A program made the position numbers and the translations under genes. The notes beneath the pieces are model-generated. The model made no database searches. It had not been told where the DNA came from and saw only the letters and a program-made list of their open reading frames with translations. From Exiguobacterium sp. J17977 (GTDB lineage: Bacteria; Bacillota; Bacilli; Exiguobacteriales; Exiguobacteriaceae), in the NCBI RefSeq assembly GCF_018616375.1, contig NZ_JAEQBB010000012.1, positions 1-43,725 on the forward strand: a DNA stretch of 43,725 nt, written 5' to 3'. Position 1 is the stretch's first letter; every line of letters begins with the position of its first letter. This document shows positions 1 through 10,396 of this stretch, one piece after another.

Positions 1-55
1 TGTATTAGGCACGCCGCCAGCGTTCGTCCTGAGCCAGGATCAAACTCTCCAAAGA
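1..55 (-). rRNA. rrs: 16S rRNA, 5' end (partial)
   Basis: The reverse complement of the first ~55 bases holds the universal 16S 5' segment (AGAGTTTGATCCTGGCTCAG followed by GACGAACGCTGGCGG). Only the 5' end is present; the gene continues off the left edge in the direction of transcription. The exact mature 5' end (about position 54) is inferred by comparison with Bacillus. It lies downstream of lysS, the same neighbour as in B. subtilis. Confidence 0.96.
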
Positions 56-173
56 ATTTGATATAGCTCTTTAAAAAATGACGAAGCTTGCGCTTCATTC
101 AAAAATGGTAAAACTTTTTTGCCTCATCGTTCAGTTTTCAAAGTTCGTCTGTCGCTCATTGGCGACTCTTAAA

Positions 174-202
174 ATAATACAAGTCATCGACACAGTTGTC
201 AA
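174..202 (-). promoter_or_regulatory. rrn promoter P2 (sigma-A)
   Basis: On the minus strand TTGACA (202-197) is separated by 17 nt from TATTAT (179-174). This is a near-consensus sigma-A promoter, about 110 nt before the 16S sequence. The downstream leader contains TTTGAAAACTGAACGATGAG, typical of Bacillales rRNA leaders. Confidence 0.85.
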
Positions 203-248
203 CCACTTTTTTTATTCTTTTCCGCTGCCATCAGCGGCAACGTTTATT

Positions 249-277
249 ACTTTACCGCATCCCTAAATAGAACGCAA
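249..277 (-). promoter_or_regulatory. possible rrn promoter P1
   Basis: Minus-strand TTGCGT (277-272), a 17-nt spacer and TAAAGT (254-249), 75 nt upstream of P2. Tandem P1/P2 promoters are usual for rRNA operons, but this copy matches consensus only partly. A small CCGCTG/CAGCGG hairpin sits between the two promoters. Confidence 0.5.
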
Positions 278-341
278 GACTTTTTACAAAAGTTTTTCTA
301 AAAAAGTTTTTGGCATCTTTAAACCGGCAACACTCTCCATA

Positions 342-373
342 GAAAAACCTCTCGCCCGTAAGAGCGAGAGGTT
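342..373 (-). terminator. Terminator after lysS
   Basis: A perfect 10-bp stem (AACCTCTCGC/GCGAGAGGTT, 346-355 with 364-373), an 8-nt loop and a T run on the minus strand, 12 nt past the lysS stop. It separates lysS transcription from the rRNA promoters. The ~290 bases between it and the 16S gene hold only the rrn promoters and leader. Confidence 0.9.
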
Positions 374-384
374 AAAACGATTCT

Positions 385-1945
<1,561 letters not shown>

Positions 1946-2022
1946 CACAGCCTAAACCGTTTGCTTGTGTGGTTCACTTTTTCGCCAAACAAGCTTACCA
2001 CAAATCAATTTTTTTCACTAGT

Positions 2023-3018
2023 TCACACTTCTTGCATTTGTCGCTCGAGCTGTTCCACAAAATGATACAACACGACGCCAAAAGCATCTCGTGATTCCGT
2101 TTCGTTGATTTGCTTCCGAACCGGGCCGCTGCCTTTCAACCCTTTCAAGTACCATGCCGCATGTTGACGCATCTCGCGAACGGCGGTCACTTCTCCTTTG
2201 ATGGCAATCAAGCGATCGAGATGCAACATACAGATGTCGATCTTTTCACGCGCCGCTGGTTCTGGCGGAAGTTCACCCGTCTCCAAATACTGCACCGTTT
2301 GATACAGCATCCATGGGTTACCGAGCGCTGCCCGCCCGATCATGACAGCATCGACACCATAGTGATCAATCGCATGTTTCGCTTCTTGTGGTGTCGAGAT
2401 ATCGCCGTTACCGATAATCGGAACCGTCGCAATTTTCTTGGCTTCGCCAATCCAATCCCAGTTTGCGGTTCCTTCATATTGTTGAGACCGCGTACGACCA
2501 TGAATCGCAATCGCCGCCGCTCCGCCAGATTGAGCCGCCCGAACATTATCGAGAATATAAATATGGTCTTCGTCCCAACCGAGACGCATTTTGACCGTGA
2601 CCGGCTTATCGACCGCATTCGAGACGGCGTTCACCATCTCGTAAACTTTGTCCGGGTCGAGCAACCATTTGGCGCCCGCCTCACACTTCGTGACTTTCGG
2701 GACCGGGCAACCCATATTGATATCGATGATGTCTGCATTCGTGTTTTGATCCACGTACTGGGCCGCTCTGACGAGTGTGTCTTTCGAACCTCCGAAAATC
2801 TGAAGGCTGAGCGGCTTTTCCCGTTCATCGACGTACAGCATCCGGAGCGTTCTTGCATTCTCCAATAAAATCCCTTTATCGCTGACCATTTCCGCACAGA
2901 CGAGTCCCGCGCCGAATTCTTTCGCGATCAAACGAAACGCAGGGTTTGTCACTCCGGCCATCGGGGCAAGGACGGCGCGGTTCTTTATATCGATGTTACC
3001 AATTTTGAACCCTGACAC
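2023..3018 (-). CDS. dusB: tRNA-dihydrouridine synthase (DusB type)
   Basis: FMN-dependent reduction of uridines in the tRNA D-loop to dihydrouridine. It has a TIM-barrel start with the LAPMAGVTNPAFR FMN-binding motif. The catalytic cysteine region is NMGCPVPKVTK (Cys104), and GNGDI and IGRAALGNPW follow toward the C terminus. At 331 residues it is full length. The start is GTG at 3018, preceded by AAGGAAGTGGAG. It follows folK by 22 nt and is probably the last gene of the folate operon. B. subtilis carries a small HTH gene (yazB) between folK and dusB, which is absent here. Confidence 0.96.
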   Translation of the reverse strand: MSGFKIGNIDIKNRAVLAPMAGVTNPAFRLIAKEFGAGLVCAEMVSDKGILLENARTLRMLYVDEREKPLSLQIFGGSKDTLVRAAQYVDQNTNADIIDINMGCPVPKVTKCEAGAKWLLDPDKVYEMVNAVSNAVDKPVTVKMRLGWDEDHIYILDNVRAAQSGGAAAIAIHGRTRSQQYEGTANWDWIGEAKKIATVPIIGNGDISTPQEAKHAIDHYGVDAVMIGRAALGNPWMLYQTVQYLETGELPPEPAAREKIDICMLHLDRLIAIKGEVTAVREMRQHAAWYLKGLKGSGPVRKQINETESRDAFGVVLYHFVEQLERQMQEV

Positions 3019-3040
3019 TTCTCCACTTCCTTTGCTAACG

Positions 3041-3544
3041 TTAAACCGAGCTGACCAATGATTGTAACGGTCCGAGACGGACGACGTCTTGTCGTTCCGA
3101 CGCAGGAAGGGCTTCTAGCCATGCCCGCACCGTCATTCCCTTTACCTCGACCGCCGGAGCAATCTCCGCGAACGGGGCAAGGACAAAAGCGCGTTCATGC
3201 ATCCGTGGATGCGGAACAGTTAACTGCTTCGATTGTATATCTTCGCTGTTATAGACCAAGATGTCAAGGTCGATTGTACGCGGTCCATTCTTGAATAGTC
3301 GTTCTCTCCCTAGGTCCCGTTCAATCTGTTGGAGTTGAAGCAAGGCCGCTTCCGCAGAAAGGGACGGCTCGACTTCGACGACCATATTATAGAAGGATGG
3401 CTGATCTGTGTATCCGACCGGTGCCGTCTCATATACGGATGACTCTTTCGTTACCTGAAGACCGTTTACCGCCATCGCTTGAATCGCTTCTGCTAGATAG
3501 TTGGCACGCTCCCCAATGTTCGATCCCAACGCTACGTACATCAT
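3041..3544 (-). CDS. folK: 2-amino-4-hydroxy-6-hydroxymethyldihydropteridine pyrophosphokinase
   Basis: Transfers pyrophosphate from ATP to hydroxymethyl-dihydropterin, the step before dihydropteroate synthase. The family start MYVALGSNIG and the signature GPRTIDLDIL are both visible, followed by PHPRMHERAFVLAPF. At 167 residues it is of usual size. Its ATG overlaps the folB stop in an ATGA junction, suggesting translational coupling; a second in-frame ATG follows immediately. The position after folB matches the standard Bacillales folate operon. Confidence 0.97.
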   Translation of the reverse strand: MMYVALGSNIGERANYLAEAIQAMAVNGLQVTKESSVYETAPVGYTDQPSFYNMVVEVEPSLSAEAALLQLQQIERDLGRERLFKNGPRTIDLDILVYNSEDIQSKQLTVPHPRMHERAFVLAPFAEIAPAVEVKGMTVRAWLEALPASERQDVVRLGPLQSLVSSV

Positions 3545-3906
3545 ACGTTCCGTCTCCGTGTCATCTCGATCGCGACCGAGTCATAATGACCCGGGATGGG
3601 CGGGTCCGGCTTGATGACTTTGACGGTAACGCTTTGAATCTTGTCACTGTGGGCCAAGACAGCCGTCGTGATGCGTTCGCCCAGCGCCTCAAGCAGATTG
3701 ACCGGCTCCCCGGTGACGATGTCTTCCGTCAATTGATAGAGACCGGCATAGCTGACCCCGTCTGATAAATCATCCGATTGACCGGCCGGTGCCAAATCCA
3801 ATTCACACATCAAGTCGATGTTGAACCGTTGACCGAGTCGATTCTCTTCTTCAAACACACCGTGATAGCCATAGAAACGCATCCCATTCACAAACATCTT
3901 ATCCAA
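3541..3906 (-). CDS. folB: Dihydroneopterin aldolase
   Basis: Cleaves dihydroneopterin to hydroxymethyl-dihydropterin and glycolaldehyde. Family signatures are FYGYHGVFEEE near the N terminus, LGQRF, and the C-terminal VKVIKPDPPIPGHYDSVAIE. The length is 121 residues. The start is a TTG at 3906: it is 8 nt from a strong GGAGG and gives an N terminus (MDKMFV) like other FolB proteins. The nearest ATG, three codons later, is too far from that site. It overlaps the end of folP by 8 nt and folK by 4 nt. Confidence 0.95.
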   Translation of the reverse strand: MDKMFVNGMRFYGYHGVFEEENRLGQRFNIDLMCELDLAPAGQSDDLSDGVSYAGLYQLTEDIVTGEPVNLLEALGERITTAVLAHSDKIQSVTVKVIKPDPPIPGHYDSVAIEMTRRRNV

Positions 3907-4684
3907 TTCGTCCGCCTCCCAGCATCGCGTCCATCATGAGTGACGCTCGTTTATTCTCTCGTACGTCATGAACTCGTATCCACGCACAGCCTTTCATGAT
4001 GCCTAGGCACGTCGTTGCCAATGTCCCTTCCAGTCGTTCTTCGGTCGGTAAATCAAGCGCTTGCCCGATAAACGACTTCCGCGACGTTCCGAGTAACACC
4101 GGATAACCGAGGTTCGTGATCACGTCGAGTCGATTCATCAACTCCATGTTTTGCGCATAGTCTTTCGCAAAGCCGATCCCCGGGTCTAACCAAATCATCT
4201 CATCCGGCACACCTGCCGCGTGGGCGATTTCAATCGATTCATATAAGTCACCGACGACCTCCTCGATGAAATGGCCATAATTGCGGTTGTCACGATTGTG
4301 CATCAAGATGATGGGAACGTTAAACGCCTGGGCCACTTGTACCATCGACTGATCGCCCCACTTCGAGCCCCAGACGTCATTGATGATGTCGGCCCCGGCT
4401 TCTAATGCCGCCTTTGCCACCACTGGTTTGTACGTATCGATCGAGATGAGCACGTCGAGCTCTTGTTTCAGTTGACGAATGACCGGAACGACTCGCTCGA
4501 TCTCTTCTTCCGCCGAGACGAACCGGGCTCCCGGCCGTGTCGATTCCCCGCCGATATCAATTGCGTCCGCTCCGTCTTGAACGAGTTGCTTGGCGTGAGC
4601 GACCGCCTGTTCAAGCGCCGTGTACCGTCCTCCGTCCGAAAACGAGTCCGGTGTCACATTTAAAATGCCCATGATTTTTGTCAT
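3899..4684 (-). CDS. folP: Dihydropteroate synthase
   Basis: Condenses hydroxymethyl-dihydropterin pyrophosphate with p-aminobenzoate and is the sulfonamide target. Family motifs in order: MGILNVTPDSFSDGG, DIGGESTRPGA, ISIDTYKP, INDVWG, MHNRDN, DPGIGFAKD, LLGTSRKSFIG and the C-terminal RVHDV. At 261 residues it is slightly shorter than many FolP proteins, but every core motif is present. The ATG at 4684 overlaps the pabC stop (ATGA), with an AAAGGG-type ribosome site upstream. Confidence 0.97.
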   Translation of the reverse strand: MTKIMGILNVTPDSFSDGGRYTALEQAVAHAKQLVQDGADAIDIGGESTRPGARFVSAEEEIERVVPVIRQLKQELDVLISIDTYKPVVAKAALEAGADIINDVWGSKWGDQSMVQVAQAFNVPIILMHNRDNRNYGHFIEEVVGDLYESIEIAHAAGVPDEMIWLDPGIGFAKDYAQNMELMNRLDVITNLGYPVLLGTSRKSFIGQALDLPTEERLEGTLATTCLGIMKGCAWIRVHDVRENKRASLMMDAMLGGGRIG

Positions 4685-5511
4685 CGCGTTTCTTCCCTTT
4701 CAATCGCATGTAACAAGACAGACCAACATGCTTTAAATTTTGCCCCGTCTTTGCCTGGATAGCTGTTCCCGGCATAGTCTGTGACCGGGGCAATCTGTTG
4801 AACCGAATTCGTCAACCAAATCTCGTCTGCCCGAGCAAGTTCCGCAAACGTCACATCACGTTCCTTCACCTCAAACGTATCCATCACCCAACGTCGCGTG
4901 ACCCCAGCCAAAGGTCCCGTCGCAAGCGGCGTCGTCCAAAGTTGGTCAGCTTCGACCCAGAAGATATTCGAAACGAGCCCTTCCACCACATGTCCTTCGT
5001 CATCGGCGAACAGTCCTTCCGCCTCCCGATCAACGAGCATGCGCTTCCCTAAAATATTGTTCATATAATGATGGGATTTTAAGCGGAATGCCGCTTCGGG
5101 CCGACTTCTTGGAAACGGAATGGCTTCCAACCGTTTTTCGACGGGTTGAAACGAATCCGGCAGCGGTTTGACGAGTAGCGTCACGTTCGGACGAGTGTAG
5201 CGTCCGTCATAGAGTCCAAGTGGCGCCACCCCCGCGGACACGTTCAAGCGCACATACAGGTTCGGAGTCCCGTTTTGACGAACGACGTCTTGAATCGCCT
5301 GCTCTATCTCTTGTTTCGTATACGGTAAATCAATCCATAGTTCCGCTAAGCTCTTCTCGAGACGTTCCCAGTGAAGATCAAACAAGAACGGGATGCCATT
5401 GAACGTTCGAAACGTCTCGAATAGGCCCATCCCATATAAAAATCCGTGATCTTCCACCGGAATCGTTACTTCAGAGCTGCCCCTTAGTTCCCCGTTATGC
5501 CAAAGCCACAC
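4681..5511 (-). CDS. pabC: Aminodeoxychorismate lyase (PLP fold type IV)
   Basis: Releases pyruvate from 4-amino-4-deoxychorismate to give p-aminobenzoate. The fold-IV features [15 protein letters not shown] near the start, the PLP lysine region ([10 protein letters not shown]) and EGLVSNIFW are visible. The length is 276 residues. D-amino-acid and branched-chain transaminases share this fold; the position between pabA and folP settles the role. The start is GTG at 5511, 8 nt from GAGGTG, overlapping the end of pabA by 17 nt. Confidence 0.94.
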   Translation of the reverse strand: MWLWHNGELRGSSEVTIPVEDHGFLYGMGLFETFRTFNGIPFLFDLHWERLEKSLAELWIDLPYTKQEIEQAIQDVVRQNGTPNLYVRLNVSAGVAPLGLYDGRYTRPNVTLLVKPLPDSFQPVEKRLEAIPFPRSRPEAAFRLKSHHYMNNILGKRMLVDREAEGLFADDEGHVVEGLVSNIFWVEADQLWTTPLATGPLAGVTRRWVMDTFEVKERDVTFAELARADEIWLTNSVQQIAPVTDYAGNSYPGKDGAKFKACWSVLLHAIEREETR

Positions 5512-6079
5512 GACGATACACCTCGACGAAATTACGAATCATGTCTTTGCCGTGTTCTGTCAAAATCGCTTCCGGATGAAACTGCACCCCTTCAATCGGT
5601 AACGTTTCATGCCGGAGTGCCATAATCTCTCCTAGGCTCGTCTCGGCCGTGACTTGCAAGCACGACGGTAACGCATCTCGTTCGACCGCGAGCGAATGGT
5701 AGCGTGTCACAATCGTCTGTTGCGGGATACCGTTAAACAGCGTGTTGCCGTCATGTTGAATCGCTGACGTCTTGCCGTGCATGAGCCGCTCGGCATGGAC
5801 GACTTTTCCACCGAACGCTTGAGCAATCGCTTGATGTCCGAGACAGACGCCAAGAATCGGGATGCGACCGGCAAACGCCTGAATCGCATCGATGCTGATA
5901 CCCGCCTCACTCGGTGTGCACGGACCAGGCGAAATGACGAGATAACTTGGGGCGAGAGCTTCAATTTCCTCGATCGTGATGTCATCGTTACGACGGACGA
6001 CGAGCTGTTCCCCGAGCTCCCCAAAGTATTGCACTAAATTGTATGTGAACGAGTCATAGTTATCGATGAGTAAAATCAT
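5495..6079 (-). CDS. pabA: Glutamine amidotransferase subunit of aminodeoxychorismate synthase
   Basis: Supplies ammonia from glutamine to PabB. Class I glutamine amidotransferase of 194 residues: [13 protein letters not shown] at the start, the nucleophile motif GVCLGHQ (Cys79), and the His-Glu pair in [14 protein letters not shown]. In many Bacillales the same protein also serves anthranilate synthase (TrpG); no trp genes are in this window to test that. The start is the ATG at 6079 behind GGAGG (7-nt spacing), overlapping the pabB stop as ATGA. Confidence 0.96.
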   Translation of the reverse strand: MILLIDNYDSFTYNLVQYFGELGEQLVVRRNDDITIEEIEALAPSYLVISPGPCTPSEAGISIDAIQAFAGRIPILGVCLGHQAIAQAFGGKVVHAERLMHGKTSAIQHDGNTLFNGIPQQTIVTRYHSLAVERDALPSCLQVTAETSLGEIMALRHETLPIEGVQFHPEAILTEHGKDMIRNFVEVYRRVALA

Positions 6080-7455
6080 ACCGTCGCCTCCGTCATTTCT
6101 TTCGCCGCCCATAGCGCTTTCGCCTTGGAAAGTGATTCGGCGTACTCCGCTTCCGGATCCGAATCAATCACAATCCCGGCACCAGCCTGGACATGGGCGA
6201 TTCCGTCCTTGACGACCATCGTCCGAATCGTGATATTGAACACGAGGTCATCATCCCAACTGAGCCAGCCGTATGAGCCGGTATAAATCCCGCGCCGGAC
6301 CGGCTCGAGTTCCTCGATGATTTCCATCGTCCGGATTTTTGGTGCTCCGGTGATGGTGCCCCCCGGGAACATCGCGCCAAGTGCCTCGGCGCCCGATACA
6401 CCGTCCCGCATCAAACCGCGCACGTTCGAAACGATATGTTGGACGTGCGAGTATTTCTCGATGACCATCAATTCATCGACATGCACCGTCCCGTAAGCCG
6501 CGACTTTGCCCAAGTCGTTTCGTTCAAGGTCGACGAGCATGACATGTTCGGCCCGCTCTTTCTCATTGTCGAGCAGCGTCCGAGCCAGTTCCAGATCCTC
6601 TGCCTCGTCCCGGCCTCGCGGTCTCGTTCCGGCGATCGGACGTGTCGAGATGGCGGCGCCATGTTTCTCGAGCAACAGTTCCGGTGAAGCCGACACCATC
6701 GTGAGCGAGTCGTCAGCGAAATAACCCATATACGGTGACGGGTTCACTTTCCGGAGCGTGTCGTAGATGTGACGTGGATGCGCGAGCAACGGTTCCGATT
6801 GCCGCACGCTCAAGTTCACCTGAAACACATCACCCTCGACGATATAGTCTTGAATCTTTTGCACCGCCGTCACGAACTTCTCTTGTGACAGCGAGCGTGA
6901 ACGTTCGAGCGTCCCGCTTGCGACCGGCGGGAACGCATAGTGCGTCTCCGTCCGCCAAAGGGCGGCAAAGCGATCGAGTTTCACCTCTACCTGGTCGTCC
7001 GCCGTGACGAGCATATATAAGAGCGATTCTTCTTCATCGAAGACCGCCACTTCATCAAACAGTAAGAAGGAGACGTCCGGTGTCGCCAAGTCGTCTGCTG
7101 CCTGCCGTGGTAACCGTTCGAGCGTTCGGGCCACGTCATAGCTCACATAACCAATCATCCCGCCAAAAAACGGTGGAGCGCCAGCCGGCCGCTCGGTAGC
7201 GTACCGGGTCCGGATTGTTTCGACGATGTCGAGCGGCTCACCGTACAGTGTTTCCGTCGTATCTGCTGTCACGAACGTTCCGACCCCATCTTTCACGTGA
7301 AGCGTAGCGAACGGTTCAATCCCGGCCATCGTATAGCGGCCGACGCGTCCACTCTCTAACCACGCGTAGTGCTTCTCCCCTTCAGTCAATGTCATATACG
7401 TGTCGTACATCTTCTCTTTTGTCATGCGCATGGTTTTGAACGCTGTTTGTCTCAC
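6076..7455 (-). CDS. pabB: Aminodeoxychorismate synthase component I
   Basis: Uses chorismate and ammonia to make 4-amino-4-deoxychorismate with PabA. The chorismate-binding domain shows GDVFQVNLS (about 208-216), [10 protein letters not shown] (272-281), [15 protein letters not shown] and [16 protein letters not shown]. The length is 459 residues. Residue 275 is alanine where E. coli PabB has a lysine (PIKGT), so the motif resembles TrpE; the pabA-pabC-folP context still supports PabB. The start is GTG at 7455 with GGGGGA 8 nt upstream. First gene of the folate operon, with a likely promoter just upstream. Confidence 0.92.
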   Translation of the reverse strand: MRQTAFKTMRMTKEKMYDTYMTLTEGEKHYAWLESGRVGRYTMAGIEPFATLHVKDGVGTFVTADTTETLYGEPLDIVETIRTRYATERPAGAPPFFGGMIGYVSYDVARTLERLPRQAADDLATPDVSFLLFDEVAVFDEEESLLYMLVTADDQVEVKLDRFAALWRTETHYAFPPVASGTLERSRSLSQEKFVTAVQKIQDYIVEGDVFQVNLSVRQSEPLLAHPRHIYDTLRKVNPSPYMGYFADDSLTMVSASPELLLEKHGAAISTRPIAGTRPRGRDEAEDLELARTLLDNEKERAEHVMLVDLERNDLGKVAAYGTVHVDELMVIEKYSHVQHIVSNVRGLMRDGVSGAEALGAMFPGGTITGAPKIRTMEIIEELEPVRRGIYTGSYGWLSWDDDLVFNITIRTMVVKDGIAHVQAGAGIVIDSDPEAEYAESLSKAKALWAAKEMTEATV

Positions 7456-7490
7456 GCCACATTCCCCCGTTCCACTGATTCATGCCTTTA

Positions 7491-7496
7491 ATTGTA
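7491..7496 (-). promoter_or_regulatory. possible promoter of the folate operon (-10 element)
   Basis: TACAAT on the minus strand just after the cysK terminator, about 36 nt before the pabB start. No good -35 is seen at 17-18 nt, where the terminator arm lies. Some promoter is expected here because the cysK terminator looks strong. Confidence 0.4.
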
Positions 7497-7500
7497 CACA

Positions 7501-7543
7501 AGAAAAGGCAGTTACCGAAAGAAGTTGTCTCCCGGTAACTGCC
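7501..7543 (-). terminator. Terminator after cysK
   Basis: A perfect 11-bp stem (GGCAGTTACCG/CGGTAACTGCC; plus-strand arms 7507-7517 and 7533-7543), then TTTTCTT on the minus strand, directly after the cysK stop. It isolates cysK from the folate operon. Confidence 0.9.
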
Positions 7544-7549
7544 GTTTGT

Positions 7550-8503
7550 TTACGAGCGTACGCTATCTGATTCTTCATCGAATTGATAGAGCGGTGTGCT
7601 GAGGTAGCGTTCTCCGTTTGACGGGATAATCGCCAGCACGTTTTTCCCTTTGCCGAGACGTTTGGCCGTATCGACAGCGGCAGCGATCGCCGCCCCAGAC
7701 GAGATGCCTCCGAGCACGCCGTTCGTCTTGGCCGCAAGACGTGCGTATTCGAACGCTTGATCAGTCGTGATTTGAAGGACACCTTCATAAATCTCCGTAT
7801 CGAGAATCGACGGGATGAAGCCTGCCCCGATGCCTTGGATTTTATGCGGGCCTGGTTTACCACCCGACAAGACCGGTGAATCGACCGGTTCGACCGCTAG
7901 GATTTGAACGTTCGGATAGTGGGCTTTCAACACTTTACCCGCTCCCGTGATTGTTCCGCCTGTCCCGACGCCGGCGATGAACGCATCGACTTGAAGGCCT
8001 GACGCATCGAATGCGTCGACGATTTCAGGTCCCGTCGTCATCTCGTGCACGTTCGGGTTGGCTTCATTGTTAAATTGCTGCGGGAGGAAATAACCGTTTT
8101 GTTCAGCCTCTTCCGTCGCACGACGAATCGCTCCGCCCATTCCTTCAGGACCCGGCGTCAAAATGAGTTCGGCACCGTAGCCACGAAGCAGATTGCGACG
8201 TTCCATGCTCATCGTTTCCGGCATGACCAAAATCGCTTTATAGCCTTTGGCCGCACTGACCATGGCGAGACCGATTCCTGTGTTCCCACTGGTCGGTTCG
8301 ATAATCGTATCTCCTGGCTTCAAGACCCCTTCTCGTTCCGCCGCTTCAATCATCGCGAGCGCAATCCGATCTTTTACGCTAGAGCCCGGGTTCATATACT
8401 CCAATTTCAAATAAACCGTGGCATCTTCGGCGCCAGTCAATCCATTTAACTTCACAATCGGTGTCTTTCCAATTAAGTCTGTTACTGAATCTACGATACG
8501 CAT
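7550..8503 (-). CDS. cysK: Cysteine synthase (O-acetylserine thiol-lyase)
   Basis: PLP enzyme joining O-acetylserine and sulfide to make cysteine. The PLP lysine is Lys44 in NPGSSVKDR. The phosphate and substrate loops [13 protein letters not shown] and GGISSGA, and the C-terminal [10 protein letters not shown], are all present. At 317 residues it is slightly longer than the ~308 of many CysK proteins because of an acidic tail. ATG at 8503 behind GGAGGAGG. It is monocistronic: own promoter upstream and a strong terminator downstream. Same position as in B. subtilis, after hslO, but without the intervening peptidyl-prolyl isomerase gene yacD. Confidence 0.96.
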   Translation of the reverse strand: MRIVDSVTDLIGKTPIVKLNGLTGAEDATVYLKLEYMNPGSSVKDRIALAMIEAAEREGVLKPGDTIIEPTSGNTGIGLAMVSAAKGYKAILVMPETMSMERRNLLRGYGAELILTPGPEGMGGAIRRATEEAEQNGYFLPQQFNNEANPNVHEMTTGPEIVDAFDASGLQVDAFIAGVGTGGTITGAGKVLKAHYPNVQILAVEPVDSPVLSGGKPGPHKIQGIGAGFIPSILDTEIYEGVLQITTDQAFEYARLAAKTNGVLGGISSGAAIAAAVDTAKRLGKGKNVLAIIPSNGERYLSTPLYQFDEESDSVRS

Positions 8504-8544
8504 TTCATTTCCTCCTCCATAATTCCGACTATTCCGATATTGTA

Positions 8545-8574
8545 ATCATACCCTATCAGATTCAAAATATGCAA
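8545..8574 (-). promoter_or_regulatory. cysK promoter
   Basis: Minus strand TTGCAT (8574-8569), 18-nt spacer, TATGAT (8550-8545). Just downstream are two copies of CGGAAT (in TCGGAATA and TCGGAATT) about 10 bp apart. They could be a repressor site for sulfur control such as CymR, but that link is inference. Confidence 0.7.
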
Positions 8575-8589
8575 TTTGGAGCAAAGCGG

Positions 8590-9516
8590 TCAGCGTGCTT
8601 GTTGTTTCATCGTTTCTAACTGTTCTGCCGAGAAGTGGTATTTCTCGCCGCAGAAGTGACAAACCGCCTCAGCGCCGCCATCTTCTTCGATCATTTGGCT
8701 AATTTCGTCAGCGCCGAGTCCGATGATGGCACTTTCCATGCGGTCGCGACCACATGTGCAATTGAATTGGACCGGTTTTTGATCCAACACTTCAAGGCTG
8801 TCACCAAGGAGCATATGGAGCATCTCTTCGGGTGTCTTCTCTTCCCCGATGAGTACCGATACCGGCGGGAATGTCTTGAGCGCCTGCTCAAGCGCTTGAA
8901 TCGTCTCTTCTGACGCATCCGGCATCAATTGAACGATAATCCCACCGGCCGCAAGAATCGATTCATCTTCCGGAAGGACGAGCACACCCGCACCGACGAC
9001 TGACGGCACTTGTTCTGACGTCGCAAAATAGTACGTGAAGTCTTCGCTAATCTCACCCGTTTGAATCTCAGACGAGCCGCCGACAAAGTCTTTCAAACCG
9101 AGGTCTTTGATGACCGAGATCGTGCCGCGACCGACGACTTCGCCGACTTTCAACTTCGTCAACCCGTGATCATTCACGAACGTCCCGCCTTCGACGCGAG
9201 GATGTGACACGTAACCGCGCACGTCTCCCGCCGTATCGGCATCGACGATGATTTTCCCGATCGGTCCATCGCCTTCGACTTTGAGCGTCACACGAGCGGC
9301 GCCTTTTTGCATCGCACCAATCATCGTCCCGATTGTCATCGTGCGTCCGAGCGCTGCTGAAGCGACCGGTGTCGTCTGATGACGAAGTTGCGTTTCAAAG
9401 ATTGTTTTTGTCGTCCGGACGGCAAACGCGCGGACTTCCCCGTTGAACCCAAGGGCACGGACAAGGTAATCGGCTTTCATTTGGTCAAGTAATGCTTGTT
9501 GTTCTGGTTGAATCAT
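8590..9516 (-). CDS. hslO: Redox-regulated chaperone Hsp33
   Basis: Holdase chaperone activated by oxidation in the cytoplasm. The N-terminal domain has RALGFNGEVRAFAVRTT and ASAALGRTMT. The C-terminal redox switch carries CTCG and CHFC, the four zinc-binding cysteines. The only good ribosome site (AAAGGAG, 9 nt) supports the ATG at 9516. This gives 308 residues and a 12-residue extension before the usual start (the internal MKADYLV). It lies 20 nt after coaX, probably in the same transcript. Confidence 0.95.
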   Translation of the reverse strand: MIQPEQQALLDQMKADYLVRALGFNGEVRAFAVRTTKTIFETQLRHQTTPVASAALGRTMTIGTMIGAMQKGAARVTLKVEGDGPIGKIIVDADTAGDVRGYVSHPRVEGGTFVNDHGLTKLKVGEVVGRGTISVIKDLGLKDFVGGSSEIQTGEISEDFTYYFATSEQVPSVVGAGVLVLPEDESILAAGGIIVQLMPDASEETIQALEQALKTFPPVSVLIGEEKTPEEMLHMLLGDSLEVLDQKPVQFNCTCGRDRMESAIIGLGADEISQMIEEDGGAEAVCHFCGEKYHFSAEQLETMKQQAR

Positions 9517-9536
9517 ATCGAGTAACTCCTTTAAAT

Positions 9537-10301
9537 TTATTTCTGGTTGCGCTCATAGATGAGACGAAGCCCATCGAGCGTCAAAAATGAATCGACGACG
9601 TCAATCGTTTCCGCATGCTCGCTAATCAAACGCGCGAGACCGCCCGTGGCGATCACGGTCGCTTCTCCGACTTCCCGCTTCATACGACCGACAATTCCAT
9701 CGACTTGTGCGACATAGCCGTAATACGTTCCGGACTGCATCGCTTGAATTGTATTTTTCCCAACGACCGTAGGCGGTGTCGCGAGCTCGATGCGCGGCAA
9801 TTTGGCCGCCCGTTGATAAAGCGCCTCGACCGAAATCATGATCCCCGGTGAAATGATGCCTCCGTGATAACGGCGGTTCTCATCAATATAGCAGTACGTC
9901 GTCGCTGTTCCGAAATCAACGATGATGAGCGGTCCATCATATTTGGCAATTCCAGCGACCGCGTTGACGATGCGGTCCGCACCGACTTCGCGCGGATTAT
10001 CGACATGAATGTCGAGGCCGGTTTTCACACCGGGACCGACGACAATCGGCCGGACATTGAAGTAACGTTGCGACATCTGTTCGAGCGGAAAGATGACCGG
10101 TGGAACGACCGAAGACAGAATCACGCCGTCAATCTGATCGAACGAGACGTTCGAATGATCGAACAGCGATTTCACGAGCATGCCGTATTCATCGGTCGTT
10201 TTCGTCCGGTCTGTCGAGATGCGCCAATGATGGACGAGCGTCTCACCGTCATACATCCCAAGGACAATATTTGTATTCCCAACATCAATCACTAAAATCA
10301 T
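9537..10301 (-). CDS. coaX: Type III pantothenate kinase
   Basis: Phosphorylates pantothenate, the first step of coenzyme A synthesis; the type III family does not resemble CoaA. ASKHA-fold motifs: DVGNTN at the start (phosphate-1), GADRIVNA and DFGTATTY (phosphate-2 region), and TGGLA near the C terminus. The length is 254 residues. The start is the ATG at 10301 with GAGG 9 nt upstream; an upstream in-frame GTG overlaps that site and is rejected. It sits between ftsH and hslO as in B. subtilis, but has its own promoter after the ftsH terminator. Confidence 0.96.
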   Translation of the reverse strand: MILVIDVGNTNIVLGMYDGETLVHHWRISTDRTKTTDEYGMLVKSLFDHSNVSFDQIDGVILSSVVPPVIFPLEQMSQRYFNVRPIVVGPGVKTGLDIHVDNPREVGADRIVNAVAGIAKYDGPLIIVDFGTATTYCYIDENRRYHGGIISPGIMISVEALYQRAAKLPRIELATPPTVVGKNTIQAMQSGTYYGYVAQVDGIVGRMKREVGEATVIATGGLARLISEHAETIDVVDSFLTLDGLRLIYERNQK

Positions 10302-10342
10302 GATAGCGTTCCTCACTTTGTTGTCAATTACAGTTCGCTCGA

Positions 10343-10348
10343 ATTATA
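10343..10348 (-). promoter_or_regulatory. coaX promoter (extended -10)
   Basis: TGTTATAAT on the minus strand is a perfect extended -10 (TGnTATAAT). The -35 region falls within the ftsH terminator arm and is poor. The distance to the coaX start is about 42 nt. Confidence 0.65.
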
Positions 10349-10352
10349 ACAC

Positions 10353-10387
10353 GAAAAAAGACGAATGCCTTGTTTAGGGCATTCGTC
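10353..10387 (-). terminator. Terminator after ftsH
   Basis: A perfect 10-bp stem (GACGAATGCC/GGCATTCGTC; arms 10360-10369 and 10378-10387), an 8-nt loop, then TTTTTT on the minus strand, 10 nt past the ftsH stop. Confidence 0.92.
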
Positions 10388-10396
10388 CTGATTTTG

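Noticed and set aside
78-266. Small plus-strand open frame in the rRNA leader
   Set aside because: It runs antisense through the rrn promoters and leader and has no ribosome site.
2110-2868. Long plus-strand open frame (252 codons) opposite dusB
   Set aside because: It is antisense to a clear gene, has no ribosome site or recognisable domain, and is composed like a shadow frame in G+C-balanced coding DNA.
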